Shown here: positions 37,033-45,353 of the stretch, one piece after another | How positions within the stretch are numbered: position 1 is the first letter of the stretch | Layout: the number at the start of each line of letters is the position of its first letter | DNA from: REEB506 sp049317545 | GTDB lineage: Bacteria > Pseudomonadota > Alphaproteobacteria > Caulobacterales > Aquidulcibacteraceae | DNA: 64,000 nucleotides | Direction: 5' to 3' | Assembly (NCBI GenBank): GCA_049317545.1 | Contig: JBMOIB010000004.1 | Location: 1-64,000 of the forward strand | Notes under the pieces: generated by a model | Told to the model about the DNA's origin: nothing | What the model saw: the letters and a program-made list of their open reading frames with translations, nothing else | The model's database searches: none | Program-made: the position numbers and the translations under genes

Positions 37033-37766
37033 GCGATCTTGAGAGCTTCCCAAGCCCATTCGAGGCGGTCGTCGTCGGCGCCAGCGGCGGCATCGGTGCG
37101 GCGCTGACCAGGCGGCTTGCGGCGTCCGCTTCGGTCACGCGGGTCGTGGCGATGTCCAGGTCCGGGGCGGTCCCCGCCGGCGCCAAAATCGTTCCTGTGC
37201 GCATCGACGTCACCGACGAGACGTCGATCGCCGCCGCCTTCGCTGAGACGGGCGCCGACCTGCGCCTCGTTATCGTCGCCGTGGGCCGGCTGCACGACGC
37301 TGCGGGCCTGCCGGAAAAGGCGCTGCGCGATCTCGACGCGGACGCCATGGCGCGGAGTTTCGCGCTCAACGCCATCGGCCCGGCGCTGGTCTTCAAGCAC
37401 GCCGCGCCGCTTCTTGCGCGCACCGGCAAGAGCATCCTCGCCGCTTTGTCGGCGCGCGTCGGCTCGATCTCGGACAATCGCAAGGGCGGCTGGTACGGCT
37501 ATCGGGCGGCGAAGGCGGCGCTCAATCAGATTATTCGCACGAGCGCGATCGAACTGGCCGCCAAACGCCGCGATCTCGTCTGCGTCGGCCTGCATCCGGG
37601 CACGGTCCGAACAGCGATGTCGGCGCCCTTCCTTCCGGGATACACGGCGAACGAGATCTTTGAGCCGGACTTCGCCGCGAGCGCATTGCTCGACGTGGTG
37701 GATGGGTTGAACCCGGCGCAGACCGGGCGGGTTTTCGCGTGGGATGGCGAGGAGATTGCGCCTTAA
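37029..37766 (+). CDS. Short-chain dehydrogenase/reductase (C-factor-like)
   Basis: A 245-residue SDR. VVVGASGGIGAALTRRL is the cofactor-binding TGxxxGIG motif, preceded by a short N-terminal extension. YGYRAAKAALNQIIRT carries the catalytic YxxxK, with Ser in the LSARVGSISD segment. LHPGTVRTAMSAPF is the conserved PG segment. The sequence pattern recalls CsgA/C-factor-type SDRs. It is translationally coupled to the upstream MDR reductase (4-bp overlap), suggesting successive steps on one substrate. Confidence 0.9.
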   Translation: MSDLESFPSPFEAVVVGASGGIGAALTRRLAASASVTRVVAMSRSGAVPAGAKIVPVRIDVTDETSIAAAFAETGADLRLVIVAVGRLHDAAGLPEKALRDLDADAMARSFALNAIGPALVFKHAAPLLARTGKSILAALSARVGSISDNRKGGWYGYRAAKAALNQIIRTSAIELAAKRRDLVCVGLHPGTVRTAMSAPFLPGYTANEIFEPDFAASALLDVVDGLNPAQTGRVFAWDGEEIAP

Positions 37767-37779
37767 GGGGTAACGCAAC

Positions 37780-37874
37780 GTCATCCTGGACGCGCCGAAG
37801 GCGCGACCGGGATCCAGACGATGCGGTGCGGCCCCTGGATCCCGGTCTCGCGCGGGGCGCAAGCCCAGGATGAC
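37780..37874. repeat. REP/BIME-like intergenic palindromic element
   Basis: A nested inverted repeat between two convergent genes. Outer arms GTCATCCTGG (37780-37789) and CCAGGATGAC (37865-37874) match exactly. Inner arms CCGGGATCCAG (37807-37817) and CTGGATCCCGG (37835-37845) also match exactly. A further small hairpin CGCGCC-GAAG-GGCGCG-like lies at about 37791-37805. Elements of this type are dispersed in alphaproteobacterial genomes, but copy number here is unknown. It could also act as a bidirectional terminator. Confidence 0.75.
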
Positions 37875-37886
37875 GAGGCCGAGCCC

Positions 37887-38834
37887 CTATGCGATCGCCC
37901 GCGCTGGCGCCGCTTGCGCGGCCAGCGCGTCGAACGCCGCCCAAAATTCCGCGCGCTTGTCGTCGCGCTCCATCAGGATCTCATGCATCGCGCCTTCGAC
38001 GGTGATATGGCGCGCGTTCGCCATGAGCTTGGCGAGGTCCTCGTGGCTCTCGTTGTCGACGAGTTTCTCTTCGCCAGCGCTCGCCACCAGGATCGGCACG
38101 CGGATGTTGGCGAGCGCCGAGGGTCGGCGGAAATTTTCGAACGCTTCGGCCGCCGCATTGACCCAGCCGACGGTCGGCCCGGCGAGCGCGAGCCGCGGCT
38201 CGATCTCGACGGCGGCCTGCGCCCGCGCGAAGCGCTCGGCGTCGTGGGTGACGCGGTTGGCTTTGAATTTCTCTTTGCGCCATTGGCGCTCGACGCCCGG
38301 CGCAAACGTCGCGCCGAACCCAGCCGCGGCCATGAAGCGCACGAACTTCAAGGTCATGTCCTTGAGGTCGGGAATGCCCCACATCGGCGCGGAGAACGCA
38401 GCCGCCTCCACCTCGACGCGGCGCATTTGCATGGCGCGCAGCGCGATGGCGCCGCCCATGGAATGGGCGAGGATCAAGTGGGGCTTCGGCAATTGCGCCG
38501 CCAATGTGCGGACCGCATCGCCGAGGTCGTTGGCCGGATCATCGAGGGTCTCGAGATGGCCCTTCTGGGGGTTTGGCGTCAGCCGGCTCGACAGCCCCTG
38601 CCCGCGCCAATCCATGCTGAACACAACGAAACCGCGGGCTTGAAGCTCGCTCACGACCTCGAAGTATTTCTCGATGAACTCTGTTCGGCCATTACACAGC
38701 AGAACCGAGCCGCGCGGAGGACCGTTGAGCGCTGGCGCGAGCATAGCTCGCAGCTTGACGCCCCCACGGCCCTCCAACCACAGCTCTTCCGCGCCGTCAG
38801 GCTCGAGATTCCCGGATACGCGGATGAACGTCAT
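37887..38834 (-). CDS. Alpha/beta hydrolase, lysophospholipase/S33-like
   Basis: A 315-residue hydrolase of the monoglyceride lipase/lysophospholipase group (Hydrolase_4). VVFSMDWRGQGLSSRL is the family DxRGxGxS motif, LILAHSMGGAIALRAMQMRR is the nucleophile elbow with Ser, and VEGAMHEILMERDDKR supplies the catalytic His. The classical oxyanion HG is replaced by CNGRTEF, as in PldB-type proteins. It begins six bases after the SCP2 gene stop, so lipid handling by this pair is plausible. Confidence 0.87.
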   Translation of the reverse strand: MTFIRVSGNLEPDGAEELWLEGRGGVKLRAMLAPALNGPPRGSVLLCNGRTEFIEKYFEVVSELQARGFVVFSMDWRGQGLSSRLTPNPQKGHLETLDDPANDLGDAVRTLAAQLPKPHLILAHSMGGAIALRAMQMRRVEVEAAAFSAPMWGIPDLKDMTLKFVRFMAAAGFGATFAPGVERQWRKEKFKANRVTHDAERFARAQAAVEIEPRLALAGPTVGWVNAAAEAFENFRRPSALANIRVPILVASAGEEKLVDNESHEDLAKLMANARHITVEGAMHEILMERDDKRAEFWAAFDALAAQAAPARAIA

Positions 38835-38840
38835 TCGGGC

Positions 38841-39140
38841 TCAGCCCCGGAGCTTCGCCATGACCGACTGAAGCTGCATGGCGACGCCCATGTCGCCCAC
38901 AACCTTCAGCTTGCCTTGCATGAAGGCCATCGTCGGATCGAGCTTGCCCTCGGCCATCGCGATGAAATCGGCGAGCGCGAGTTGCAGGGTCGTGTCGGCG
39001 GCTGCGTCGTCGGTCGAAACCGCGCCCGCCGCGCCGTCGAGGAAAATCTTCCCGTCAGCGCCAAAATCGAACTTCACCTTCTTGCCCGGAACAGTCGCGC
39101 CGGCCGAAGCGAAGCGCTGATAGATTTCATCGAACGTCAT
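38841..39140 (-). CDS. SCP2 sterol/lipid-transfer domain protein
   Basis: A 99-residue single-domain SCP2 protein. GKKVKFDFGADGKIFLDGAA, then TTLQLALADFIAMAEGKLDP, then TMAFMQGKLKVVGDMGVAMQ, is the complete SCP2 pattern. These bind fatty acyl-CoAs or sterol-like lipids. GGGAGGAG lies seven bases before the ATG at 39140. It is first of a two-gene unit with the lysophospholipase-like hydrolase. It is divergent from an acyl-CoA carboxyltransferase gene across 132 bp, pointing to acyl-lipid metabolism. Confidence 0.93.
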   Translation of the reverse strand: MTFDEIYQRFASAGATVPGKKVKFDFGADGKIFLDGAAGAVSTDDAAADTTLQLALADFIAMAEGKLDPTMAFMQGKLKVVGDMGVAMQLQSVMAKLRG

Positions 39141-39272
39141 GAGTGCACTCCTCCCAAGGGGAAGCCCCTTACACACCAGCCCCATGGTGCTGGCAAGGGA
39201 CCTCGATCGCCGACGTAGCCCGCCGTTGCGCGCGCCCGGCCAATCGCTAGGCTTTCGGGGCGAGGAGACGCA

Positions 39273-40820
39273 ATGAGCTGGCGCAAAGACATTGAGGAAT
39301 TGCGGGCGCGCGAAGCGTTGGCCGAAGAAATGGGCGGCCAGGAGCGGGTCGCCCGGCAAAAATCGCTCGGCAAGCTGACCGTCCGGGAACGAGTGGACGC
39401 GCTGCTCGATCCGGGCTCGCTGCACGAAATCGGCAAAATCGCGGGCCAGGCCGAATACGGCGCTGACGGCGAGCTCCTGAGCTTTCGGGCGTCGAATTTC
39501 GTAGTGGGCCGCGGCCGGGTCGCCGGCCGGCCGGTCATGGTCCAGGCCGATGATTTTACCGTGCGGGGCGGCGCCGCTGACGCCGCCATCTGGCAAAAAA
39601 TGCTGCTCGCCGAGCAGATGGCCAACGAATACCGGATGCCCCTGATCCGGCTGGTCGACGGCACGGGCGGCGGCGGCTCGGTCAAAATGCTCGAGAAGGA
39701 CCCACGCACCTACATTCCCGCGACGCCAGGTTGGGAATGGGTGGTCGCCAACATGTCGACCGTCCCGGTGGTCGCCCTGGCGCTCGGACCGTGCGCCGGG
39801 CTCGGCGCCGGCCGGGTCGCCGCCAGCCATTACAGCGTGATGGTGCGCGGCATGAGTCAGGTGTTCGTCGCCGGCCCACCAGTCGCCAAGGCCATCGGCG
39901 AGGACGTCGACAAGGAGCAACTGGGCGGCTCGGAAATCAACGGCAAGAACGGCACTGTGGACGATATCGTCGACAGCGAGGCGGCCGCGTTCGACGCCGC
40001 GCGCCGGTTCCTTTCTTACCTGCCCGCCTCCATCGACGACCTGCCGCAGCGCGCGCCGCCGCGCGACCGCCCCGACCGGCGCGAGGACGCTCTCGTCGAC
40101 ATAGTGCCGCGAGATCGGATGGTGCCTTACAAGATGCGCCGCATTCTCGAGGCGACGCTCGACGACGGCTCGTTCTTCGAAATCGGACGCCAATGGGGAC
40201 GGCCGATCATCACGGGCTTGGCGCGCCTCGACGGTTGGCCCGTGGCCGTGCTCGCCGGCGATCCGATGTTTCTGGGCGGCGCCTGGACGGCCGACGCCTG
40301 CCGCAAGCTCATCCGCTTCGTCGACATGGCGCAGACGTTCCACCTGCCGGTGGTGCATTTCGTCGATTGCCCAGGCTTTGCGGTCGGCGCGAAACACGAA
40401 AAGGCCGGCATAGTCCGGCTCGGCGTGCAGGCGATGGCGGCGGTGTACCAGGCGCGTGTGCCGTGGTGCGCGATTGTGGTGCGCAAGGCCTATGGGCTGG
40501 CCGGTTCGGCGATGTCCAATCCGTCGCGCGCGAAATATCGCTATTGTTGGCCGTCGGGCGATTGGGGGTCCCTGCCGATGGAGGGCGGGATCGAGGCGGC
40601 GTTCAAGCGGGACATCGAGGGTTCACCCGATCCGGAGGCGTTTCTCGCAGCGATCCGAACCCGGATGGAAGCCATGCGCTCGCCCTTCCGAACCGCCGAG
40701 GCCTTCTACGCCGAAGAAATCATCGATCCGCGCGATACGCGCCCGCTGCTCGTCGAGTGGATCCAGCTTGCGCAGCGCACGTTGATGCGCGGCCCGAGCG
40801 CCTTTGGAATGCGGCCGTAG
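39273..40820 (+). CDS. Acyl-CoA carboxylase beta (carboxyltransferase) subunit
   Basis: A 515-residue carboxyltransferase of the propionyl/methylcrotonyl-CoA carboxylase type. RQKSLGKLTVRERVDALLDP is the conserved N-terminal motif. VDGTGGGGSVKMLEKDPRTY and VVALALGPCAGLGAGRVAAS form the first crotonase domain. VVHFVDCPGFAVGAKHEKAG and VRKAYGLAGSAMSNPS form the second. No biotin-carboxylase/BCCP alpha subunit gene is adjacent, so a partner must come from elsewhere. The preferred acyl-CoA cannot be read from the sequence. Confidence 0.92.
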   Translation: MSWRKDIEELRAREALAEEMGGQERVARQKSLGKLTVRERVDALLDPGSLHEIGKIAGQAEYGADGELLSFRASNFVVGRGRVAGRPVMVQADDFTVRGGAADAAIWQKMLLAEQMANEYRMPLIRLVDGTGGGGSVKMLEKDPRTYIPATPGWEWVVANMSTVPVVALALGPCAGLGAGRVAASHYSVMVRGMSQVFVAGPPVAKAIGEDVDKEQLGGSEINGKNGTVDDIVDSEAAAFDAARRFLSYLPASIDDLPQRAPPRDRPDRREDALVDIVPRDRMVPYKMRRILEATLDDGSFFEIGRQWGRPIITGLARLDGWPVAVLAGDPMFLGGAWTADACRKLIRFVDMAQTFHLPVVHFVDCPGFAVGAKHEKAGIVRLGVQAMAAVYQARVPWCAIVVRKAYGLAGSAMSNPSRAKYRYCWPSGDWGSLPMEGGIEAAFKRDIEGSPDPEAFLAAIRTRMEAMRSPFRTAEAFYAEEIIDPRDTRPLLVEWIQLAQRTLMRGPSAFGMRP

Positions 40821-41096
40821 GACGAAGCCAAGCGCGCCGGCGCGAAACCAGGCGACGCCGCCAATCGTGCCGAGGCCGAACGTAGGATATAATCCGGTAA
40901 GTCCGGCGCGCTGGGTCGCGGCAATTCGAAAATATAGGCTGCCCCACCCCGCAAATACGCAACGGCGGACCGCCGAATGAGCCGACGAAGGTCGTCCGTG
41001 TTCGTGAGATCTGAGGGGCCGTTGCGCATAGCGCCCGGTTGTCGCCGCCGATTCGCGGCACTTCAACTTTCCGATCGCTCGTTCTAGGCGTCGACC
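40821..41096. other. Gap without a convincing gene
   Basis: This 276-bp stretch separates the carboxyltransferase gene from the RNase T2 gene. Minus-strand frames are open, and one (40706-41029) begins MRNGPSDLTNTDDLRRLIRR. It lacks a ribosome site and overlaps the end of the carboxyltransferase gene antisense. Another frame has a short hydrophobic stretch. Codon use is not gene-like. It may hold gene remnants. Confidence 0.4.
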
Positions 41097-41777
41097 TCAA
41101 CGCCCAGGTCGGGCGGGCGGCATCCGCGCTTGGCCTTCGCACCGATCGCGCACATCGCGCCCGCATGTGCGCGGCGTTCCGTCCTTCGCGAGGCAAATGC
41201 GCACGTCCTGCATCCGTCCGTCGCGGCACACGACAGCCATTTGATCGGCCTTGAGGCGTTTGTTGGCGGCGAGGAAATGGTTGCGCACGTCAGCTGCGGT
41301 GACGAGATACGTGCGGTCCGGCGCGGCGAACGCCGGTGGGGTCGCGACGCTCGCCCGTAGTTTGCGCGTCAGGTCGAAATAGGCTTGGGCGCTCAGGCCG
41401 GAGCAGGCGCCGTGCCTGCGCCATTCATGTTGGACGAGGCGGGGCGACGGCATGATGTCAAGCATTTGCTGCGTGAGCGCGGGTGTAGGCCCGGGCGCCG
41501 AGGTCGGACAATCGGCGGGCCAACCGACCTCATTTTGGGGCCAGAGACCATGGACAACGAACGCAAACCGGCGCGACGCGCCGCACTGGGCCTGATCGCG
41601 CTCCGCATTGCGCGGATCGGCGCAATAGGTCGGGCTCCAGGACAGCGCGAGGACATAATAGTCAAACCGCCCCGGCGTGCTGGCTGGTCTCGATTGCGCG
41701 GACGCCGGCCCGCTCGCAACCATCGCAACCACTAGGAACGCTGCGGCAATCGCAGCGCGAACACGCGTCAAAGTCAT
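41097..41777 (-). CDS. Secreted ribonuclease T2 family protein
   Basis: A 226-residue secreted RNase with a signal peptide (about residues 1-28, ending in GPASAQ). The two catalytic segments are CAS I FVVHGLWPQN and CAS II HEWRRHGACSGL; CAS II is HEWxKHGTC in most members, so Arg and Ala substitutions occur but both His and Glu are kept. It cleaves single-stranded RNA in the periplasm or outside the cell, for phosphate/nucleotide scavenging or defence. It is third in a unit with two exported methyltransferase-like lipoproteins (34-bp gap). Confidence 0.92.
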   Translation of the reverse strand: MTLTRVRAAIAAAFLVVAMVASGPASAQSRPASTPGRFDYYVLALSWSPTYCADPRNAERDQAQCGASRRFAFVVHGLWPQNEVGWPADCPTSAPGPTPALTQQMLDIMPSPRLVQHEWRRHGACSGLSAQAYFDLTRKLRASVATPPAFAAPDRTYLVTAADVRNHFLAANKRLKADQMAVVCRDGRMQDVRICLAKDGTPRTCGRDVRDRCEGQARMPPARPGR

Positions 41778-41811
41778 CGTCGCCCTCCCCCTGGCCTTCC
41801 CCCGCGCCCGA

Positions 41812-42735
41812 TCAGCGCGGCGACTTTTGGGCGCCGACGGTCGCCGGGCCCGCTTGCCCCGGCTTGACGAACTTGAGCGTCATGCGGTCGCTTTCGCCGA
41901 TCGCAGCGTAGGGCGAGGAATCGAACGCCGGATTTTCCGGCATGCCAAGCGGCGCGGTGCGCAAAACGGGCGGCAACGTCCAGACGCCGAAGGGATGATC
42001 CTTGGAATCCTTGGGGTTGGCGTTGATCTCGCTCGATCCGGCGAATTCGAAGCCCGCCTCGAGCGCGACCGCGCGAACGAACGCCTCCTGGACGTAGCCG
42101 TCGCCCGCGCGCGGATCCTGAAGGCCGGTCGACCGGGCGCGATGCTCTTCGATTCCCAGGACGCCGCCCGGCTTCAGGGCGCGATGGATGGCCCGAAAGG
42201 CGCGCTCGACGTAGCCCTCGGCCATGAACGTGTGGACATTGCGCATGACCAGGGCGAGGTCGACGGACCCTTCCGGAGCGAGGTCGTCGATCGTCGGGCC
42301 GATGGCGGAAACCTCGATGGCGCCGTAGGTGCCGGGATCGGAGAGGAACCGCTTGGCGAAGCCTTCCAGGGCGAGTGTCTGCGCCGGCGTGGCGGTCGCC
42401 GGGTCGAAGGACGCCACCTTGAGCCGCCCTCCGCCCTTGGCCAGAAATGGAGCGAGGATCGCCGTGTACCAGCCGCGGCCGGGCAGCACCTCGAGCACGT
42501 TCATGTCCGGGCGGATGCCGAAGAACTTCAGCGTTTCGACCGGATGACGCCAGGCGTCGCGCGCACGGTCAATGCGCCATGGTCCGGCGGCGGCCCATTC
42601 GAGCGAGCCGACCGGCGTCGCCGGCAGGTCGATTCTCGGCGGCGGCGGCTTGGGCCGATCGTCACACCCCAGCAACGGCGTGGCGAGCAGGCCCGCGAGA
42701 ACTGTCCGGCGGGGCGCGAGCGAAGGAATCGACAT
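41812..42735 (-). CDS. Lipoprotein with class I methyltransferase fold (copy 1)
   Basis: A 307-residue exported protein with a lipobox (LAGLLATPLLGC, Cys near residue 24) and an Arg-Arg pair before it. The mature part has a SAM-methyltransferase-like fold: MNVLEVLPGRGWYTAILAPF resembles motif I, and HRALKPGGVLGIEEHRA resembles the post-motif strand. The C-terminus INANPKDSKDHPFGVWTLPP is almost the same as in the next gene, so the two are tandem paralogues. Such predicted periplasmic methyltransferase-like proteins occur in many proteobacteria with no known substrate. SAM is not normally periplasmic, so activity is doubtful. Confidence 0.82.
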   Translation of the reverse strand: MSIPSLAPRRTVLAGLLATPLLGCDDRPKPPPPRIDLPATPVGSLEWAAAGPWRIDRARDAWRHPVETLKFFGIRPDMNVLEVLPGRGWYTAILAPFLAKGGGRLKVASFDPATATPAQTLALEGFAKRFLSDPGTYGAIEVSAIGPTIDDLAPEGSVDLALVMRNVHTFMAEGYVERAFRAIHRALKPGGVLGIEEHRARSTGLQDPRAGDGYVQEAFVRAVALEAGFEFAGSSEINANPKDSKDHPFGVWTLPPVLRTAPLGMPENPAFDSSPYAAIGESDRMTLKFVKPGQAGPATVGAQKSPR

Positions 42736-42768
42736 GTCAGCCAGCTAGCATCCGGCCGGGCCCGACCG

Positions 42769-43644
42769 CTACGGCTTCACGAACTTCAGGGTCATCCGAT
42801 CCGGTTCGCCAATCGCGTCATACTTCGCGCGATCGAACTTCGGATCGTCCGGCTGACCGAACGGCGAGGTCCGGCGCACAGGGGCCAGGGTCCAGACGCC
42901 GAAGGGGTGATCCTTTCGGTCGCGCGGGTTGGCGTTGATCTCGCTGCGGGCGGCGAGACGGAATCCGGCCTTGAGCGCCGCCTCGATGACGTAAGCCTCC
43001 GAAACGTAGCCGGTTTCGCTCATCCATTTGAGATCGTTCTGGCCTTCGGGCGCGCGCGACTGTTCGAGGCCGAGCACCCCGCCAGGCTTCAGGACGGCGT
43101 AAAAATCAGCCATCGCCTTGTCGATCATGCCAACCCGCAGCCAGCCGTGGGCGGCCCCCGCGTTGATCACGAGGTCAGCTGAACCTGGCTGCCCCAGCGG
43201 CGGCGATTGCGGGCCGAACCCGACGGTCTCGACGCGGCCCCACTTCGTTCGGTCGGAAAACCGGGTCTCGAATTCCGCTCGCGTACGGCGGGCGTTTTCC
43301 GACAGGCGGGGATTGGCGAGATCGGCGTGGCCGACGACATAGCGCCCGCCTGTGCGCGCCGCATACGGCGCGAGGATCTCTGGATACCAGGCCTCTGCGC
43401 CGGGCTGCACTTCGATCACCGTCAGCCCCGGCCGCAGCCCCCAAAACGCGAGCGTCTGCGCCGGGTGGCGCTGCTCGTCACGGGCGACGCTCGACGCCGG
43501 GCGATTGGGCGAGGCCAAGACTTCGCGCAGCGCCGGATCTTGAACGACGTACGGTGCGGGCGGCGCGCCGCCGCCCGGGGTCGTCGCGCATCCCGCCGTC
43601 AGCATCGCGACAGCCGTCGCCGCGGCCCCTGCCAAACGCTTCAT
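42769..43644 (-). CDS. Lipoprotein with class I methyltransferase fold (copy 2)
   Basis: A 291-residue paralogue of the downstream gene. The start at 43644 follows GGGAG and gives MKRLAGAAATAVAMLTAGC, a lipoprotein signal with Cys19. The motif-I region LTVIEVQPGAEAWYPEILAP departs from the usual GxGxG, weakening SAM binding. YAVLKPGGVLGLEQSRAPEG and INANPRDRKDHPFGVWTLAP are shared with copy 1. First gene of a three-gene minus unit ending in RNase T2. Function unknown; a structural or degenerate role is as likely as catalysis. Confidence 0.82.
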   Translation of the reverse strand: MKRLAGAAATAVAMLTAGCATTPGGGAPPAPYVVQDPALREVLASPNRPASSVARDEQRHPAQTLAFWGLRPGLTVIEVQPGAEAWYPEILAPYAARTGGRYVVGHADLANPRLSENARRTRAEFETRFSDRTKWGRVETVGFGPQSPPLGQPGSADLVINAGAAHGWLRVGMIDKAMADFYAVLKPGGVLGLEQSRAPEGQNDLKWMSETGYVSEAYVIEAALKAGFRLAARSEINANPRDRKDHPFGVWTLAPVRRTSPFGQPDDPKFDRAKYDAIGEPDRMTLKFVKP

Positions 43645-43734
43645 CTCGATCTCCCTGCGCCGACCGAAACCCCGCCCGGCGGGGCCGCACCCTAGGCGAG
43701 GCGCCCGCGCTCCGCAAACCAAGCCGCTCATCCC

Positions 43735-43763
43735 CTTGAACGCCCCAAAACCCGCGCCTACCT
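43735..43763 (+). promoter_or_regulatory. Candidate heat-shock (RpoH-type) promoter
   Basis: CTTGAA (43735-43740) is followed after 16 bases by CCTACCT (43757-43763). This resembles alphaproteobacterial sigma-32 promoters (CTTGAA, then a C-rich TAT-like -10). It lies 122 bases before hsp20. Tentative. Confidence 0.4.
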
Positions 43764-43837
43764 CGGGGATGTCGGGCGCTCATTCGAGGCTCGGCGCGAC
43801 GCACGGCCGCCAAAACGGGGTCGCGCTGTCGAACGGA

Positions 43838-43884
43838 GCCCCGCCGCTTTCGGGGCGTGACGTGTCGCTTTTGGAGGACATCTC
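43838..43884 (+). ncRNA. ROSE-like RNA thermometer in hsp20 5' UTR
   Basis: A GCCCCG/CGGGGC hairpin (43838-43856) precedes a second, weak hairpin in which GTGTC (43862-43866) pairs with GACAT (43877-43881) across the Shine-Dalgarno GGAGGA. The anti-SD strand carries TCGCT (43865-43869), matching the U-(U/C)-G-C-U hallmark of ROSE elements, with G opposite an SD G. ROSE thermometers block small heat-shock mRNA translation at low temperature. The folding was judged by eye. Confidence 0.65.
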
Positions 43885-44346
43885 ATGTCGAACGACCTCT
43901 CTCCCCTTTACCGCACTCTCGTCGGCTTTGACCGCATCAACCAGCTCATGGACCAGGCGCTGCGCAATGACGGCGTCGGCGGCTACCCGCCCTTCAACAT
44001 CGAGCAGACCGGCGAAGACACGTTCCGGATCGAGTTGGCCGTGGCCGGATTCTCCGAGGACGAACTGTCGATCGAGTACCGCGAAAACAGCCTGATCGTT
44101 TCCGGCCGCAAGGCGCCGGTCGAGGAAGCCCGCCGCTTCCTGCACCGCGGGATCGCGGAGCGCAATTTCGAGCGCAAGTTCGGCCTCGCCGACTATGTCC
44201 GCGTCGACGGCGCCCGCTTGGTCAACGGCATGCTGACCGTCGATCTCGTGCGCATCGTCCCCGACAGCTTGAAGCCGCGGAAAATTTCGATCGCGACGGG
44301 CAAACCGGTTCGCGCGACGCGCATCGACGCGGTCGCCGCCGAATAA
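43885..44346 (+). CDS. Small heat-shock protein, Hsp20/IbpA family
   Basis: A 153-residue ATP-independent holdase. The alpha-crystallin domain spans about residues 33-137, with FRIELAVAGFSEDELSIEYR, NSLIVSGRK, FLHRGIAERNFERKFGLADY and GMLTVDLVRIVPD. The N-terminal FDRINQLMDQALRNDG is typical of alphaproteobacterial class A sHsps. The ATG follows GGAGGA. A ROSE-like thermometer and a possible heat-shock promoter precede it, so expression is probably induced by heat at both transcription and translation. Confidence 0.95.
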   Translation: MSNDLSPLYRTLVGFDRINQLMDQALRNDGVGGYPPFNIEQTGEDTFRIELAVAGFSEDELSIEYRENSLIVSGRKAPVEEARRFLHRGIAERNFERKFGLADYVRVDGARLVNGMLTVDLVRIVPDSLKPRKISIATGKPVRATRIDAVAAE

Positions 44347-44356
44347 CCGCCGCCTA

Positions 44357-45334
44357 CTAAGCGAGGATTGCGACGGCCTCGGCGCCCAGGCGGGCGTCGA
44401 GGTCGCTGGTTCGCGCCGCCGCAAAGCGCGCGCGCAACGCCGCGAACGCTTTGGCGGCGTATTTCTGCGGCTCCTGGCTGTAGGGCGCGCCTTCAAGGTC
44501 GATCGTGTACGGCGTATCGCCGGCGCGCGCGTTGGCCGCACTCCAGACGAGGAACGTCGTCACGTCGGACGCGAGCAGCGGCGCGAGCGTTGCGAACACT
44601 TCGTCCGGCGCATCCCAATCGCCCTGCAGGGCCGGCTCGAGCATGCGGTCGACATAATCCACCACATGCGGGCAATGAGCGCGCAGGATGCCACCCGGCG
44701 TCGGGTCCGAGAGCAATTGCTGGACTTGTCCGAACACGCCGAAATCGGCGAGCGCCGGGCGATGTCCGAACAGGTATGGCCGCAGGCGCAAATGCGCCTC
44801 CAAAAGATCGGCGAAACGGCGGAACGAGCGCTCGATGAAGGGGCCCGTCACGGCGTTCGATCCGACGAAATGCAGGCGCCCGGTCATGCGCTCGCGCACG
44901 GCGGCCTCGAGCGGGCGACGATCCGGCGGCGGGTCGTCCTTCGTCATCATGTCGACGATGCGCTTGGCCGCCCAAAGCTGATCGGCCTCGTAGCCCCAGC
45001 GAAAATGGAACATAGCCTTGTTGAGCCATTCGTCGGCGTAGTCCTCGAGCAGCGCCGAGACGAAGGCGCACGACGGGTCCGGCGGAACGATCGACGGCTC
45101 GGGATGCGCAGCTTCGAGGCGCTCTAGGATCGGCGTCGAGTCCTGCATCGCCTGCTCCTCGGAATCGACCAGCAATGGCACGAGCGGAAGCTTGGCGTAT
45201 TTGGCGAACTCCGCCTGCGCCGCGCCGGCCCGAGGGATCCAAACGTGCTCAAGCCCCTTGTAGCGGAGGTAGGAGCGCACCTTCACGGAATAGGGCGACA
45301 GATCCGCGCCAAACAGGCGCAACGGCGGCTTCAT
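44357..45334 (-). CDS. Glutathione S-transferase family protein
   Basis: A 325-residue protein with an N-terminal thioredoxin-like GST domain (LFGADLSPYSVKVRSYLRYK, then LPLVPLLVDSEEQAMQDSTP with the cis-Pro and the Asp-Ser glutathione-contact residues). It has a long all-helical C-terminal domain. At 325 residues it exceeds the usual ~210, resembling the larger GSTs with an extended second domain. DLSPYSVKVR could supply a Ser or Tyr active residue. It stands alone between hsp20 and kdsD. Substrate unknown. Confidence 0.87.
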   Translation of the reverse strand: MKPPLRLFGADLSPYSVKVRSYLRYKGLEHVWIPRAGAAQAEFAKYAKLPLVPLLVDSEEQAMQDSTPILERLEAAHPEPSIVPPDPSCAFVSALLEDYADEWLNKAMFHFRWGYEADQLWAAKRIVDMMTKDDPPPDRRPLEAAVRERMTGRLHFVGSNAVTGPFIERSFRRFADLLEAHLRLRPYLFGHRPALADFGVFGQVQQLLSDPTPGGILRAHCPHVVDYVDRMLEPALQGDWDAPDEVFATLAPLLASDVTTFLVWSAANARAGDTPYTIDLEGAPYSQEPQKYAAKAFAALRARFAAARTSDLDARLGAEAVAILA

Positions 45335-45353
45335 GGTCTTCTCCCCTGCAGCG

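Noticed and set aside
40706..41029. Minus-strand ORF of 107 residues in the gap before RNase T2
   Set aside because: No ribosome site, no recognisable domain, and a third of it lies antisense in the carboxyltransferase gene.
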